Shown here: positions 28,239 to 37,884 of the stretch, piece by piece
Position numbering within the stretch: position 1 is the first letter of the stretch
Layout: every line of letters starts with the position of its first letter
Source: Bacillus siamensis KCTC 13613
GTDB taxonomy: Bacteria; Bacillota; Bacilli; Bacillales; Bacillaceae
Length of the DNA: 64,000 nt
Reading direction: 5' to 3'
NCBI RefSeq assembly: GCF_000262045.1
Contig: NZ_AJVF01000013.1
Span: 124,001-188,000 of the forward strand
Notes under the pieces: generated by a model
The model's input: only the letters and a program-made list of their open reading frames with translations
Database searches by the model: none
Told to the model about the DNA's origin: nothing
Program-made: the position numbers and the translations under genes

Positions 28239-28310
28239 GCTGAGTCCAACATATAAGTTTACTCTTCGCCATTTCATATGTCCAGCCGGTACGCCGCCTT
28301 TTCATAGCAT

Positions 28311-28333
28311 AAAAAAACTCCGGCGCGCCGGAG
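28311..28333 (-). terminator. nucB terminator
   Basis: A 16-bp perfect palindrome CTCCGGCGCGCCGGAG (28318-28333), followed on the minus strand by seven T. With no unpaired loop in the palindrome, the innermost bases must open to form the turn. Confidence 0.85.
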
Positions 28334-28337
28334 AAGA

Positions 28338-28769
28338 TTACTGAACGATAAATAATACTTTCGTGCCGTCGGAATACCTGCTCATTTGATTTCCGACCCA
28401 TGAGCCGGCCCCGCGATTGTCCGAAGGGGTTACATATCTGATATCAGCTCCAGCCCCGCCTTCTGTACAGACCGCCATCGGCCATTCATCACGGTCAAAT
28501 CCGGGCTTTGTCGGAATTCCTTTCAATGATTCTTTCCTTCTATCCTCAGCTCCGCCGCGATCAATTGTACAAATGTCAGAGTGCCCTGCCGAAATGGCGT
28601 CTTTTATATGATTTCCCGTCTCCGGATATTTTAACAGCGGGAAATAAAGCACCTGATCGTATCTGGACGCGGCTCGGGCAGTATTCTCCGAAGTGCCGGC
28701 GCTCATAAAGCTGAACTGAAGAGAGATCACCAAAAGCAGACTTGCCGCCCATTTCATAAACGCAGTCAT
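28338..28769 (-). CDS. nucB: secreted DNase NucB
   Basis: An extracellular non-specific DNase of the NucA/NucB (DNA-entry nuclease) family; in B. subtilis NucB is made during sporulation and degrades mother-cell or biofilm DNA. The 143-residue precursor has a signal peptide (residues 1-34, hydrophobic core [16 protein letters not shown], cleavage probably after ARAA). The mature part holds the catalytic [10 protein letters not shown], then [27 protein letters not shown] site 6 bases upstream fixes ATG 28769. In B. subtilis 168 nucB lies elsewhere; here it stands beside the bacillaene P450 gene. Confidence 0.92.
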   Translation of the reverse strand: MTAFMKWAASLLLVISLQFSFMSAGTSENTARAASRYDQVLYFPLLKYPETGNHIKDAISAGHSDICTIDRGGAEDRRKESLKGIPTKPGFDRDEWPMAVCTEGGAGADIRYVTPSDNRGAGSWVGNQMSRYSDGTKVLFIVQ

Positions 28770-28904
28770 TCACAGCCTCCTTAAGAAGTTGATATGAAGC
28801 GTAAATATGTATATTAGCCGGATTCGGCACACATGATGAATTGGTAAAAAAAGTTTGCTATTTTGGTGATAACCAACGAAAATGACGGCTTTACGGTTTT
28901 TCTA

Positions 28905-28933
28905 TTGAACAAGCTTCTGATTCCTTATATATT
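28905..28933 (+). promoter_or_regulatory. SigA promoter of the bacillaene P450 gene
   Basis: TTGAAC (28905-28910), 17-bp spacer, TATATT (28928-28933). It leaves a leader of about 125 bases before the P450 start codon. Confidence 0.7.
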
Positions 28934-28987
28934 TTAGACATACTTATGCGCCGTTGTAATCAGTGTCTTCAGCGGATAAAAGGAGGA

Positions 28988-29041
28988 ATGCCGATCGGCC
29001 GGCAGGCACCGGCAGTTTGTTATGTCTTAAGTCTTTCTTAA
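28988..29041 (+). other. possible 17-codon upstream ORF in the P450 leader
   Basis: ATG 28988 to TAA 29041 encodes MPIGRQAPAVCYVLSLS. AAAAGGAGGA lies directly before it, which is very close for a ribosome site. The first codons sit in a GC-rich self-complementary stretch (GCCGATCGGCCGGC). It may be a leader peptide or chance. Confidence 0.3.
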
Positions 29042-29065
29042 AAACATGAAGGCGGGGAAATCACG

Positions 29066-30277
29066 ATGGAAAAAATAATGTTTCATCCACACTCATCCGA
29101 GTTTCACGAAAACCCTTTTGCGGTTTTAAGCACATTCAGAGAGCAGGATCCCATACATAAATTCGAACTGCAGCGTTTCGGAGGCACCTTTCCGGCTTGG
29201 CTCGTCACTCGTTATGATGATTGTATGGCGTTTTTAAAGGACAGCAGAATTACGAGAGATGTAAAACGGGTCATGCCGAAGGAGCTGATCGCAAAGCTGA
29301 ATGTCAGTGAAGATATCGATTTTGTATCAGAGCATATGCTGGCAAAGGACCCGCCGGATCATTCACGCCTGCGGTCTTTGGTGCATCAGGGGTTCACTCC
29401 CCGGATGATTGAGCAGCTTCGCACCGGGATAGAACGGATTACAGAAGAGCTGCTGGATGAAATGGAAACAAAAACAGATCCTGATATCATGAGAGATTTC
29501 GCCGCTCTGCTTCCGTTTATCGTCATTTCAGAGCTGCTCGGAATTCCGAAAGAGGACCGCGCCTCATTTCAGGTGTGGACAAACGCGATGGTCGACACGT
29601 CAGAAAGCGGACGAGAAGCGACCAATCAGGCGCTCAGAGAGTTTAAACAATATATGAAAACACTGATCGAAGAAAAAAGAATACATCCGGGTGAAGACTT
29701 GACGAGCAAGCTGATTTACGCAGAAGAGGACGGCCAAAAGCTGAGTGAATCAGAGCTTTATTCCATGCTGTTTTTGTTAGTCGTTGCCGGACTTGAAACA
29801 ACGGTTAACCTTCTCGGCTCCGGCACACTGGCGCTTCTTTTGCACAAAGACCAGCTGGAGAAGATAAAGCGGCAGCCTGAAACTATTCAGACGGCGGTCG
29901 AAGAGCTTTTGCGTTATACCTCTCCCGTCATCATGATGGCGAATCGCTGGGCGATTGAAGATTTCACCTATAAAGATGTTTCCATTAAAAAAGGCGATAT
30001 GATATTTATCGGCATCGGTTCAGCCAATCGGGACCCGGAATATTTTGATGATCCTGATACATTAAATATAGCGAGAACACCGAACCGCCATATCTCTTTC
30101 GGCTTCGGCATTCATTTCTGTCTCGGAGCTCCGCTCGCCCGGATGGAAGCATCCATTGCCTTTACAGCGCTTTTAAAACGGTTTCCGAATATAGAGCTGA
30201 AGGGAGCGCCTGAGGATTTATCATGGAGAAAGAATGTGTTTTTAAGAGGGCTTGAAGCACTGCCTGTCAGATTATAA
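29066..30277 (+). CDS. baeS: cytochrome P450 PksS/BaeS, bacillaene desaturase
   Basis: A 403-residue CYP107-type P450. The B. subtilis homologue PksS oxidises dihydrobacillaene to bacillaene, the last step of the pathway. Visible motifs are the I-helix VVAGLETTVNLL, the EXXR motif in VEELLRYTSP, and the heme loop FGFGIHFCLGAP with Cys352. There is no membrane anchor, as in soluble bacterial P450s, so it needs external ferredoxin or flavodoxin. It has its own promoter and terminator and converges on baeR; it is not part of the PKS transcript. Confidence 0.93.
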   Translation: MEKIMFHPHSSEFHENPFAVLSTFREQDPIHKFELQRFGGTFPAWLVTRYDDCMAFLKDSRITRDVKRVMPKELIAKLNVSEDIDFVSEHMLAKDPPDHSRLRSLVHQGFTPRMIEQLRTGIERITEELLDEMETKTDPDIMRDFAALLPFIVISELLGIPKEDRASFQVWTNAMVDTSESGREATNQALREFKQYMKTLIEEKRIHPGEDLTSKLIYAEEDGQKLSESELYSMLFLLVVAGLETTVNLLGSGTLALLLHKDQLEKIKRQPETIQTAVEELLRYTSPVIMMANRWAIEDFTYKDVSIKKGDMIFIGIGSANRDPEYFDDPDTLNIARTPNRHISFGFGIHFCLGAPLARMEASIAFTALLKRFPNIELKGAPEDLSWRKNVFLRGLEALPVRL

Positions 30278-30283
30278 TATCCG

Positions 30284-30304
30284 CCCCCATATTTGGGGGT
30301 TTTT
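30284..30304 (+). terminator. baeS terminator
   Basis: CCCCC-ATATTT-GGGGG followed by TTTTT, 7 bases after the P450 stop. Confidence 0.85.
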
Positions 30305-30376
30305 AAATATCTTATTAACAGGAAACAACAAATTACTATGAAAATTTAGTACATAGTAAATTTAGTTCTCATTAGT

Positions 30377-30410
30377 CAAAAAGAGCTGCCGGATTGCTCT
30401 GGCAGCTCTT
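30377..30410 (-). terminator. terminator of the bacillaene synthase operon
   Basis: Minus-strand AGAGCTGCC, loop, GGCAGCTCT, TTTT, 7 bases after the baeR stop codon. Strong stem with 9 pairs. Confidence 0.9.
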
Positions 30411-30416
30411 TCTATA

Positions 30417-33400
30417 TTACCGTTTTACCAACTCATTTGTTTCGTCCAGCTTTTTTCTGAAAGAATTAAGGAAATTGGCGCTTATTGTTCCTTTATTTGC
30501 GTACAGTTTTTCACAGAATGCCTTAATGGCGTTTTGCGGCTTTGATTCCGACAGCATTGTAACATGATTAGAAGAATGAACATCCAGCAGGTGAAATTGT
30601 TTTATCTGCCGTTCCCATTCTTCCCAATACGCCTCATGGTCTAACAGATTTTGTTCTTCCTCTGCTGTCAGATAACGTTCAAGATCTCCGAGGAACAAGC
30701 CGCTTTTATTACGGAAATAGTAGCACTGCAGCGTTTCCGGATGCGGCAGCGGCTTCATATCATACTCTTCCATTCCGTAAGCAAGCTGCGTCTTCATCAT
30801 TTGCTCCATCTGCATCCGGATCGCTTCTTCCGGTTTTGGCAGTCCGCGCTCTTTGGCAAGGCTGATCAATTCATTCAATACAGCCTCTTCCCCAGCCTGC
30901 ACGTTAATGTCTTCCCTGCTGATTAATGCGTCTTCAGGATTTTCAGGCTTGAGATATGCCGTAAGCATCGTATTGATCGTTTGCAGCATGACTGACTTGA
31001 CAGATGGTTTTCTTTCTTTCCATTTTTCACTATACGGGGTATCAATCATGACGGCGCTTTTCACCGTATGACCTTCCTCCTGCAAAAGGCGCGCCGTTTC
31101 ATATGCGAGCATTCCGCCCAAGGAATATCCGCCGAGGTCATAAGGGCCTTTCGGCTGTACCGCTTGAATGATTCTCGCATAAGAAGCGGCCATCTCTCCG
31201 ATTCCTTGCAGCGGATCTTTCCCTGTCAAACCTCTTGCCTGAATGCCGTAAAAAGGACGCTGGCTTTTTTTGGCGAATGGCTGATACGCTTCGACGCCTC
31301 CCGTTCCTCCATGAAACCAGAAAACAGGACGTCCTGTTTCTCTTTCATTGAGCTTGACGAGTTCGGGAAATTTCCCTTCCCCATCCTGCGATTTGTTCGT
31401 TTTTAACAGCAAGCTGAGCTCCTGAAGAGTGCTGCAGTTCTGAAGAGCTTCCAGACTTACTCGGCAGTCTGTGTCTTCAAGTTTTTTCAGAAGCTGAATA
31501 CAGGACATTGAATCGAAGCCGTATTCAGTCAGCGGCTTATTTGGGTCCATTTCCGCTGCGTCCATTCCTAAAATGTCAGCCACTATGTCAGCCGCGCCCC
31601 CGCGGCGGAGCTGTTGATTCTCTAGAATCGGTTCAAGGCTGATGTCTTCTGTCTGACTGCCGTTCCAATACTTCTGTTTTTCAAAAGGATATGTCGGAAG
31701 CGGCACTCTTTGAACAGATTTGCCTTGGTGAAGTCTGTCCCACGGTATATCCGCACCTTTCACCCAGCAAAATGCAAGCTTTTCCAGATTGTTTTCAGCC
31801 AAAAGCGTCTCCGTGACGACTGTACCGAGCGTCCCTTCCAGTAAAATGCCGATGTCTCCTGCTCCAGTCTGCTGACTGCCGGTAAAGAAGCTTTTCACTC
31901 CATTGCTTTCTCCTGAAAACTCTCTGTAATCTTTCAGCTTTTCCAGCAGTTCATCTTGATTGCGGGCAACGAATGCCAGGCGGCAATGCATCGCCTCGCG
32001 GCCGGTCTGGAGCGTATAAGCAATATCCCGCAGTGACGGAGTATGTTCAGCTTGTATGAAATCGGTCAGCTGACCTGCGGCCGCCTTAAGCCGGCCTTCG
32101 CTCTTAGCAGAAAGCACGATAAGCTGCGGTTCATGCACAGATTCTTTGTCTTTAGGGCTCGGACTGTACTGTTCCAAAACGACATGCGCATTCATGCCGC
32201 CGAATCCATAGCTGTTAATTGCGGCCCTGCGCGGAATCGGACTGCCTGTACGGTCGGTAAGCTGTGTCCATTCTTGATTGTCTTCAGTGAATCGTAAGCG
32301 GCTTTGCTGATTGGTCATTTGCTCATTTGCGGCTGTGAAACCGGGAATCCCCGGGATGGTATGATGTTTCATGGCCATCGCCACTTTTATAAGGGCGGCC
32401 AGTCCGGAAGCGAGTTCGCCATGACCGATGCAAGGTTTCACGGTGCTGATGTAACAAGGCGCACTTTCCTCCTCATTCGCAGACTCGCCGTAACCCGCTT
32501 GGATTGCATTGAACTCAAGCGCATCTGCCATTTCGGAGGCGATGCCGTGTGCTTCAATGTATGTGACGGTTTGCGGGTCAACATCGGTGTTTTCGTACGC
32601 TTTTTTCATCGCAGCCTTCATCCCCGCCGGATTCGGCGCGTGAAGCGACATGCCTTTACCGCCATGAGACACCCCGGTTCCTTTTATGACCATGTGAATA
32701 TGATCGCTGTCTTCAATTGCCGCCTCAAGCGGTTTGATAATGATGACGCCCGCGCCTTCACTTCTGACAAAGCCATCGGCATCTTTTTGGAAAGATTTCG
32801 CCCGGCCGTTTTTGCTTAAATATCCCATTGCGTCAAAACCGATAAAGCCCTTCGGCGATTGCAGAATATTGGCGGCGCCCACGACAGCCTGCTCACATTC
32901 GTTATGACGGATTGATTGAACCGCCCTGTGCAAAGCCACTAGTGTTGACGTGCAGGCCGCCTCGTAATATTCACTCGGTCCTTGTAAATTCAAGGCATAT
33001 GATATCCTGTTTGGGATAATGGACGGAATGGCTGTTCCATTGTTCGGGTCGCTATTACCCGCGGCAACGAAAACGCCCGTCGGTCTGCTTGATAACGTCT
33101 TACTCGTCAGGCCCGCATCCTCCATTGCCTTCCATGTATGCATCAAAAGCAGAAACTGCTCCGGCCCCATTTGCGAAGCCTCTTTAGGAGAAATTCCGAA
33201 AAAGAGCGGGTCAAATTCTCCGACACCGTCAATAAAACCGCCCCATTTGAGACCTGTGTCATCCTCATCATCGGCGTAACGGCGCCAGTCCCAGCGGTTC
33301 GCCGGAATTTCTGAAATACAGTGATCTCCGTTTACGATATGCTCCCAAAAAGACTGGACATCCGGAGATTGCGGAAACTGGCCTGACATACCGATAATGG

Positions 33401-36400
33401 CGATTCCTTGTTTGATATTGCCGTTATCACAAGGCGTATGCTGTTCCTTCGGCAAAGTGCGCTCTTCTGTTTCCGTGACCTTAGCCTCTTCTGTATGTTT
33501 GTGATCGGCAAGCAATTGAGAAAACTTGCTCTCATACGCTGACGCGAAGTGGCGGGTCAGCTCTTCTGCCGTCGGGTACTCGAAAAACAATGTCGGATTC
33601 ACATCGATTTCTGCCTCTTGGCCGATCTCTTTTGTCAGTCCGATCAGGCTCGCTGAATCAAGCCCCAATTCCATAATATTTACATCAGAACGCAGGGATG
33701 GCACAGGTTCACTCATCATTTTGGCAAGCTTGCCAAGGACATAGCTGCGGATATGATCTGTCAGACTGCCGGCAGAAACCAGATCCCCCGGGCTTTTAAG
33801 AGCCGTTCGGGCCGGCTGATTGATCTGTTTGGCTTCCGGACGGAACCGTTTCAGGGCATAGCCTTCATAACACATCACCACTTCAGATCGGCTGCTGATG
33901 ACATCCGCGTTAAATAGGATCATTTCCCCTGTTTGTTTGGCCAGCTTGATGTGCAGCCAGCAATCATCGAGATCTGCCGGGCTGCTGAAGGTGACAGCAT
34001 TAATGCCGAACGGCAGATAGCTTTCCGCATCGGCTTGGTCCAATAAAGACAGCGCGGCCAAGTAAGCACTGTTGGCGATTAACGGATTTATGGCGTAATG
34101 ATGCGCTTGTTGTGAGCCGATATTATTCAGTTTCAGCTTTGCTAACACCGCATCAGTGCCTTTGTACAGGCGTGTGATCGTTTTAAATTCTTCTCCCCAC
34201 ACGACGGTTCCCGTGCCGTCGCCGTATACCTTATCTATCCCCACTTCCCGGTAAGAACGCTGAATGGCCGCCAGATCTACTTGCTGCTTCTGAAACGGAT
34301 ACGGACTGCACTCGGCATACGCCGCTATGCTCCAATCAGGAGACGTGCGGCTGCGGTACATCATGCTCAGTTCAAATGTATCCCCGTTTTGCTTCGATTC
34401 TGTTTTCAGCTCGATGCGATCGCCTTTTTTTACGGCAATGGGATTGACGTAATTCAGTTTTTTGATTTGCCCTCCTTCCGCTTCAGGAAAGAGATGATAA
34501 AACTGCTCGGCTGCCAGGCTTTTGTATGTAGCGCCGACGAGGACAGGTTCTCCGCTGAATTGATGCCCCTGCACATATGGATCATCATCACTGTATATCA
34601 CCTGAACACGGGCAGCGTTTTCTGATTCACCGAACTGAAAAGAAGTCCGGCGGTCAAAAGCATAAGCCGGCAGATGAACGGCGTGCTCTTGCTGCAACTG
34701 ACCAAATGCGATATTCTCTCCTTTTTCCCATTGCCGCGCCCGGTGGCCGACAGCAGAATCTGAGCGGCTCCGGCCCGGCTGATCCGAGCGGTAAGAAGCC
34801 AGCTCGTTCAGCAGTTCCTGTACGGAAGAAGCCGTAAATGCCGCCCGATACTCCGAATGATGCGTTCTTTTTTGCAGAGCGGATGCAATAGCGGCCGGAT
34901 GAAGTGAAGGCGTTTTTTCTAAAAAAACCGCCAGCCTGTCAAGATAGGCTTCAAAACTCCATTTCGTTTTCGCTGACACGGGGAAAATATACTCCTCATT
35001 GCCGTGACGGTCATGATCGGAATTCGGACTGATATATTCTTCTACGATCAGGTTTGCATATGCCCCGCCTGCCCCGAAGGAATTGATCATGCTTCTCCGC
35101 GGGATGATGTCTCCCGTCTCGGCATCCTTCAGACGCTCCCAATACTCGGTTTTCTCCTGCAGATAAAAGGCCGTTTGTTCAAGCGAGATATTCGGATTTT
35201 GCGGTTTTGCGTTAATCGTCGGAACTAACGTTTCCCGCTCCATTTGCAGCAGCACTTTCGTGAGCTGGGACATACCGGAAGCCGCCTCTAAATGGCCGAG
35301 ATTTGACTTGACGGATCCAAGCGCGCAAAAACGTTTTTTACCGGTATATTGCGAAAACGCGTTTGTCAGGGCAATCACCTCAATCGGATCTCCCAATACA
35401 GAGCCGTTTGCCGCTGATTCAACATAACTGATTGTTTCCGGATTGATTCCGGCTTTGCTGATGGAAGCCGCCATGAGCTTCGCCTGCTGTTTCGGATCCG
35501 GAGCCGTGTACATCTGCCTTCCGCCGCTATGGCACAATGCGCTGCTTTTAATGATGCCGTAAATATGATCGCTGTCGGCAACCGCTTTGGAGAGCGGCTT
35601 CAAGAGCACTGCCCCGACCCCTTCTCCCGGCATCAGGCCTGTGCCGGTCCCGAAGCTTTTACTTTCACTTCCCTGTTCAAGCAAATTCGCCCGTTCAAGC
35701 GCATCATATTTAGACGGTTCAAGCGTGAGATTGACCCCTCCGGCAATCGCCATGGAACAGCTGTTAAGCTTCAGGCTCTCACAGGCGAGATGGATGGCGC
35801 TCAGTGAGCTGGAGCATGCGGTCGTAACGCCCATGCTCGGACCCGTTAAATTGAAAAAGTGAGAAATGCGGTTGGCGATATGCCAATCCCCTCCGTTAGA
35901 GCTGAGCGCGGCTTTTTCCAATGACGGGATATTCCAGAAATATTGATTGTACATACTGCCCATAAATACACCGATGCCGCTGTCTGATTCCTGCCATTTG
36001 TTTAATCTTTCTAACGAGTAGCCTCCATTCTCAAATGTTTCCCATACGGTTTCAAGGCTTAACCGGAGCTCAGGCGTCATCTCCATCACATGGTCTTCCT
36101 TAACGTCAAACAAGTGATGATCAAAAGCGTCAATATGCTGCAGAAATCCGCCGTACCTTGTTTTGCGATCTTCTTTTCGTGTTTCTTTTGCCATTGTTTT
36201 CAGAAGACCGAATTTCCATCTGTTTTCCGGGGCTTCTGAGATACAGCTGTCTCCGGCTTTTAAATGCTCCCACAGCTCATCGAGGGTTTCAGACTCGGGG
36301 TAGCGGCCGCTGATGCCGATAATGGCAATGTCGTCACGTTCAGAGCGATCAGCGGCGGCGGTTTCTTTTTCTGGCTTTGGCGCGTCCGGCTCTTTTGGTT

Positions 36401-37871
36401 CAGTGATAAATCGCCGCGTTTCCGTGACGAGCGGCACCGGTTCAGCCATTACAGGTTCCCGATGCTCCGTTTCAGGAGGCGCTTCTTCAGCTCCAAATGC
36501 CTGTTGAAGCTTATCCGGGTAAGTTTCCAGCAAATACTCGGCAAGTTCTTTCGTATTCGTATGTTCAAATAAGACCGTTTTCGGCAGCTCGCCCGTCAAT
36601 GTTTCCAGTTCACGGATGAAATTCACCTGCAAAATGGAGTCAATGCCGTATTTTTCAAAGCTCGTTTCCGGCTGAATGCGCTCGGGAGCAAGCTTTATCG
36701 ACTTGGCTAACGTTTCTTTTATGAATTGCACGGTCCGGTCTGTCACTGAGAAAGCCGGTTCTGTGAAATCAGCCGGCTCTTTGGAAGCTGCAGTTTCTTC
36801 AGCCGCCTGCGCATCCTGCTGTTTTTGCCTGATGACGCCGTCGCTTTCTGCCGCCACGATCTGCTGGCCGAGCTGATGTGACGATTCCGCCATAAATGTA
36901 ACGTACCGATATCCCTCGCTTTCCAGCACGGACTGCCACGCTTCAGGATACAGCCCCGGGCACCCGGGAATACGCAGTTCGGCGTCTTCATACAGCCACC
37001 AGCCTTCTAAAAGACCGAATGTCAGGTGAGAATAAATCGAATGGCTGCTGATCTCATTTAATAGCAAAATCCCATTCTTTTTAAGCACCGCTTTGGCATT
37101 GCGAAGCGTCTGGCGAATATTTTTTGTCGCGTGAAGCACATTTGCCGCAATCACCGCGTCATATGCGCCGGCCTCTACACCCTGTAAAGCCGGGGGCTCC
37201 TCCACGTTAAAGCGCTTATAAGTCAAATACGGATTGTCGGGGCCGTATTCTTTTTCAGCATGCATGAAAAAGGCCTTTGACAGATCGGTATAACAATATT
37301 CTTTTACATGATGTTTGTACTCTTTTAATCTTTTGAAAACGGTCGCGCTTGTCCCGCCCGTCCCCGCTCCGATCTCTAATATCCGGATTTCTGCGTTCGG
37401 GTCTTCTTTCAGGCGTTCATCAATGAAAGCCGTCAATGTGTCAGCGAGCACTTCATTAAAGTAATCTGCCGTTTCATTGTTTTTATAAATTCCTTCTACC
37501 AATTCCATTGAGGAATCAGGAAACAGAACATCAGTGGCAGAAACTCTGCCGGATAAAATATCCGGCAAAGCTCTGAGGGCTGTCTCCACTAAAGTGATCA
37601 TCGCCTGTTTGCTGCTGTCCTTGAGTAAAGGAGCTTTCTTTTCATCCCATTCTTTCCACAGCACGTCCGCACGCTCTATCGGACCTGTTAACACATACGT
37701 ACTGCCTGACTGTTTCAAAAAGCCTTTTTGCACCAAGATGGAGATGCTTTCTTCCAGCCACCTGCCGTAAAACCCCTGCAATACAGGCTGTGTCTCATTT
37801 TCTGTAAAGAATCCGACAGATTTCAGCTGGCCTGCCAATAGTTTGTAAAGAAGATCTTCAGTGTTTTGCAA
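30417..37871 (-). CDS. baeR: bacillaene synthase subunit BaeR/PksR (trans-AT PKS with terminal thioesterase)
   Basis: Last PKS protein of bacillaene assembly, 2484 residues. Order by eye: C-methyltransferase (1-345, SAM motif LEIGAGTGG at 165-173), ACP (Ser412), KS (515-945, Cys686, His860, but the HGTGT His is Ala820), DH-like domain (about 1065-1345, His1103 in HQFSG, usual Asp is Asn1267), ACP (Ser1406), KS (1488-1900, Cys1640, His1775, His1817), ACP (Ser2121), thioesterase (2180-2484, GYSLGG with Ser2250). There is no AT domain. The Asn-bearing DH fold matches the enoyl-isomerase described in PksR of B. subtilis, which shifts a double bond. The start is TTG 37871 with GGAGGGG; that site overlaps the baeN stop codon, 13 bases upstream, so translation is coupled. 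Confidence 0.95.
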   Translation of the reverse strand: MQNTEDLLYKLLAGQLKSVGFFTENETQPVLQGFYGRWLEESISILVQKGFLKQSGSTYVLTGPIERADVLWKEWDEKKAPLLKDSSKQAMITLVETALRALPDILSGRVSATDVLFPDSSMELVEGIYKNNETADYFNEVLADTLTAFIDERLKEDPNAEIRILEIGAGTGGTSATVFKRLKEYKHHVKEYCYTDLSKAFFMHAEKEYGPDNPYLTYKRFNVEEPPALQGVEAGAYDAVIAANVLHATKNIRQTLRNAKAVLKKNGILLLNEISSHSIYSHLTFGLLEGWWLYEDAELRIPGCPGLYPEAWQSVLESEGYRYVTFMAESSHQLGQQIVAAESDGVIRQKQQDAQAAEETAASKEPADFTEPAFSVTDRTVQFIKETLAKSIKLAPERIQPETSFEKYGIDSILQVNFIRELETLTGELPKTVLFEHTNTKELAEYLLETYPDKLQQAFGAEEAPPETEHREPVMAEPVPLVTETRRFITEPKEPDAPKPEKETAAADRSERDDIAIIGISGRYPESETLDELWEHLKAGDSCISEAPENRWKFGLLKTMAKETRKEDRKTRYGGFLQHIDAFDHHLFDVKEDHVMEMTPELRLSLETVWETFENGGYSLERLNKWQESDSGIGVFMGSMYNQYFWNIPSLEKAALSSNGGDWHIANRISHFFNLTGPSMGVTTACSSSLSAIHLACESLKLNSCSMAIAGGVNLTLEPSKYDALERANLLEQGSESKSFGTGTGLMPGEGVGAVLLKPLSKAVADSDHIYGIIKSSALCHSGGRQMYTAPDPKQQAKLMAASISKAGINPETISYVESAANGSVLGDPIEVIALTNAFSQYTGKKRFCALGSVKSNLGHLEAASGMSQLTKVLLQMERETLVPTINAKPQNPNISLEQTAFYLQEKTEYWERLKDAETGDIIPRRSMINSFGAGGAYANLIVEEYISPNSDHDRHGNEEYIFPVSAKTKWSFEAYLDRLAVFLEKTPSLHPAAIASALQKRTHHSEYRAAFTASSVQELLNELASYRSDQPGRSRSDSAVGHRARQWEKGENIAFGQLQQEHAVHLPAYAFDRRTSFQFGESENAARVQVIYSDDDPYVQGHQFSGEPVLVGATYKSLAAEQFYHLFPEAEGGQIKKLNYVNPIAVKKGDRIELKTESKQNGDTFELSMMYRSRTSPDWSIAAYAECSPYPFQKQQVDLAAIQRSYREVGIDKVYGDGTGTVVWGEEFKTITRLYKGTDAVLAKLKLNNIGSQQAHHYAINPLIANSAYLAALSLLDQADAESYLPFGINAVTFSSPADLDDCWLHIKLAKQTGEMILFNADVISSRSEVVMCYEGYALKRFRPEAKQINQPARTALKSPGDLVSAGSLTDHIRSYVLGKLAKMMSEPVPSLRSDVNIMELGLDSASLIGLTKEIGQEAEIDVNPTLFFEYPTAEELTRHFASAYESKFSQLLADHKHTEEAKVTETEERTLPKEQHTPCDNGNIKQGIAIIGMSGQFPQSPDVQSFWEHIVNGDHCISEIPANRWDWRRYADDEDDTGLKWGGFIDGVGEFDPLFFGISPKEASQMGPEQFLLLMHTWKAMEDAGLTSKTLSSRPTGVFVAAGNSDPNNGTAIPSIIPNRISYALNLQGPSEYYEAACTSTLVALHRAVQSIRHNECEQAVVGAANILQSPKGFIGFDAMGYLSKNGRAKSFQKDADGFVRSEGAGVIIIKPLEAAIEDSDHIHMVIKGTGVSHGGKGMSLHAPNPAGMKAAMKKAYENTDVDPQTVTYIEAHGIASEMADALEFNAIQAGYGESANEEESAPCYISTVKPCIGHGELASGLAALIKVAMAMKHHTIPGIPGFTAANEQMTNQQSRLRFTEDNQEWTQLTDRTGSPIPRRAAINSYGFGGMNAHVVLEQYSPSPKDKESVHEPQLIVLSAKSEGRLKAAAGQLTDFIQAEHTPSLRDIAYTLQTGREAMHCRLAFVARNQDELLEKLKDYREFSGESNGVKSFFTGSQQTGAGDIGILLEGTLGTVVTETLLAENNLEKLAFCWVKGADIPWDRLHQGKSVQRVPLPTYPFEKQKYWNGSQTEDISLEPILENQQLRRGGAADIVADILGMDAAEMDPNKPLTEYGFDSMSCIQLLKKLEDTDCRVSLEALQNCSTLQELSLLLKTNKSQDGEGKFPELVKLNERETGRPVFWFHGGTGGVEAYQPFAKKSQRPFYGIQARGLTGKDPLQGIGEMAASYARIIQAVQPKGPYDLGGYSLGGMLAYETARLLQEEGHTVKSAVMIDTPYSEKWKERKPSVKSVMLQTINTMLTAYLKPENPEDALISREDINVQAGEEAVLNELISLAKERGLPKPEEAIRMQMEQMMKTQLAYGMEEYDMKPLPHPETLQCYYFRNKSGLFLGDLERYLTAEEEQNLLDHEAYWEEWERQIKQFHLLDVHSSNHVTMLSESKPQNAIKAFCEKLYANKGTISANFLNSFRKKLDETNELVKR

Positions 37872-37884
37872 AGCCGTCCCCTCC

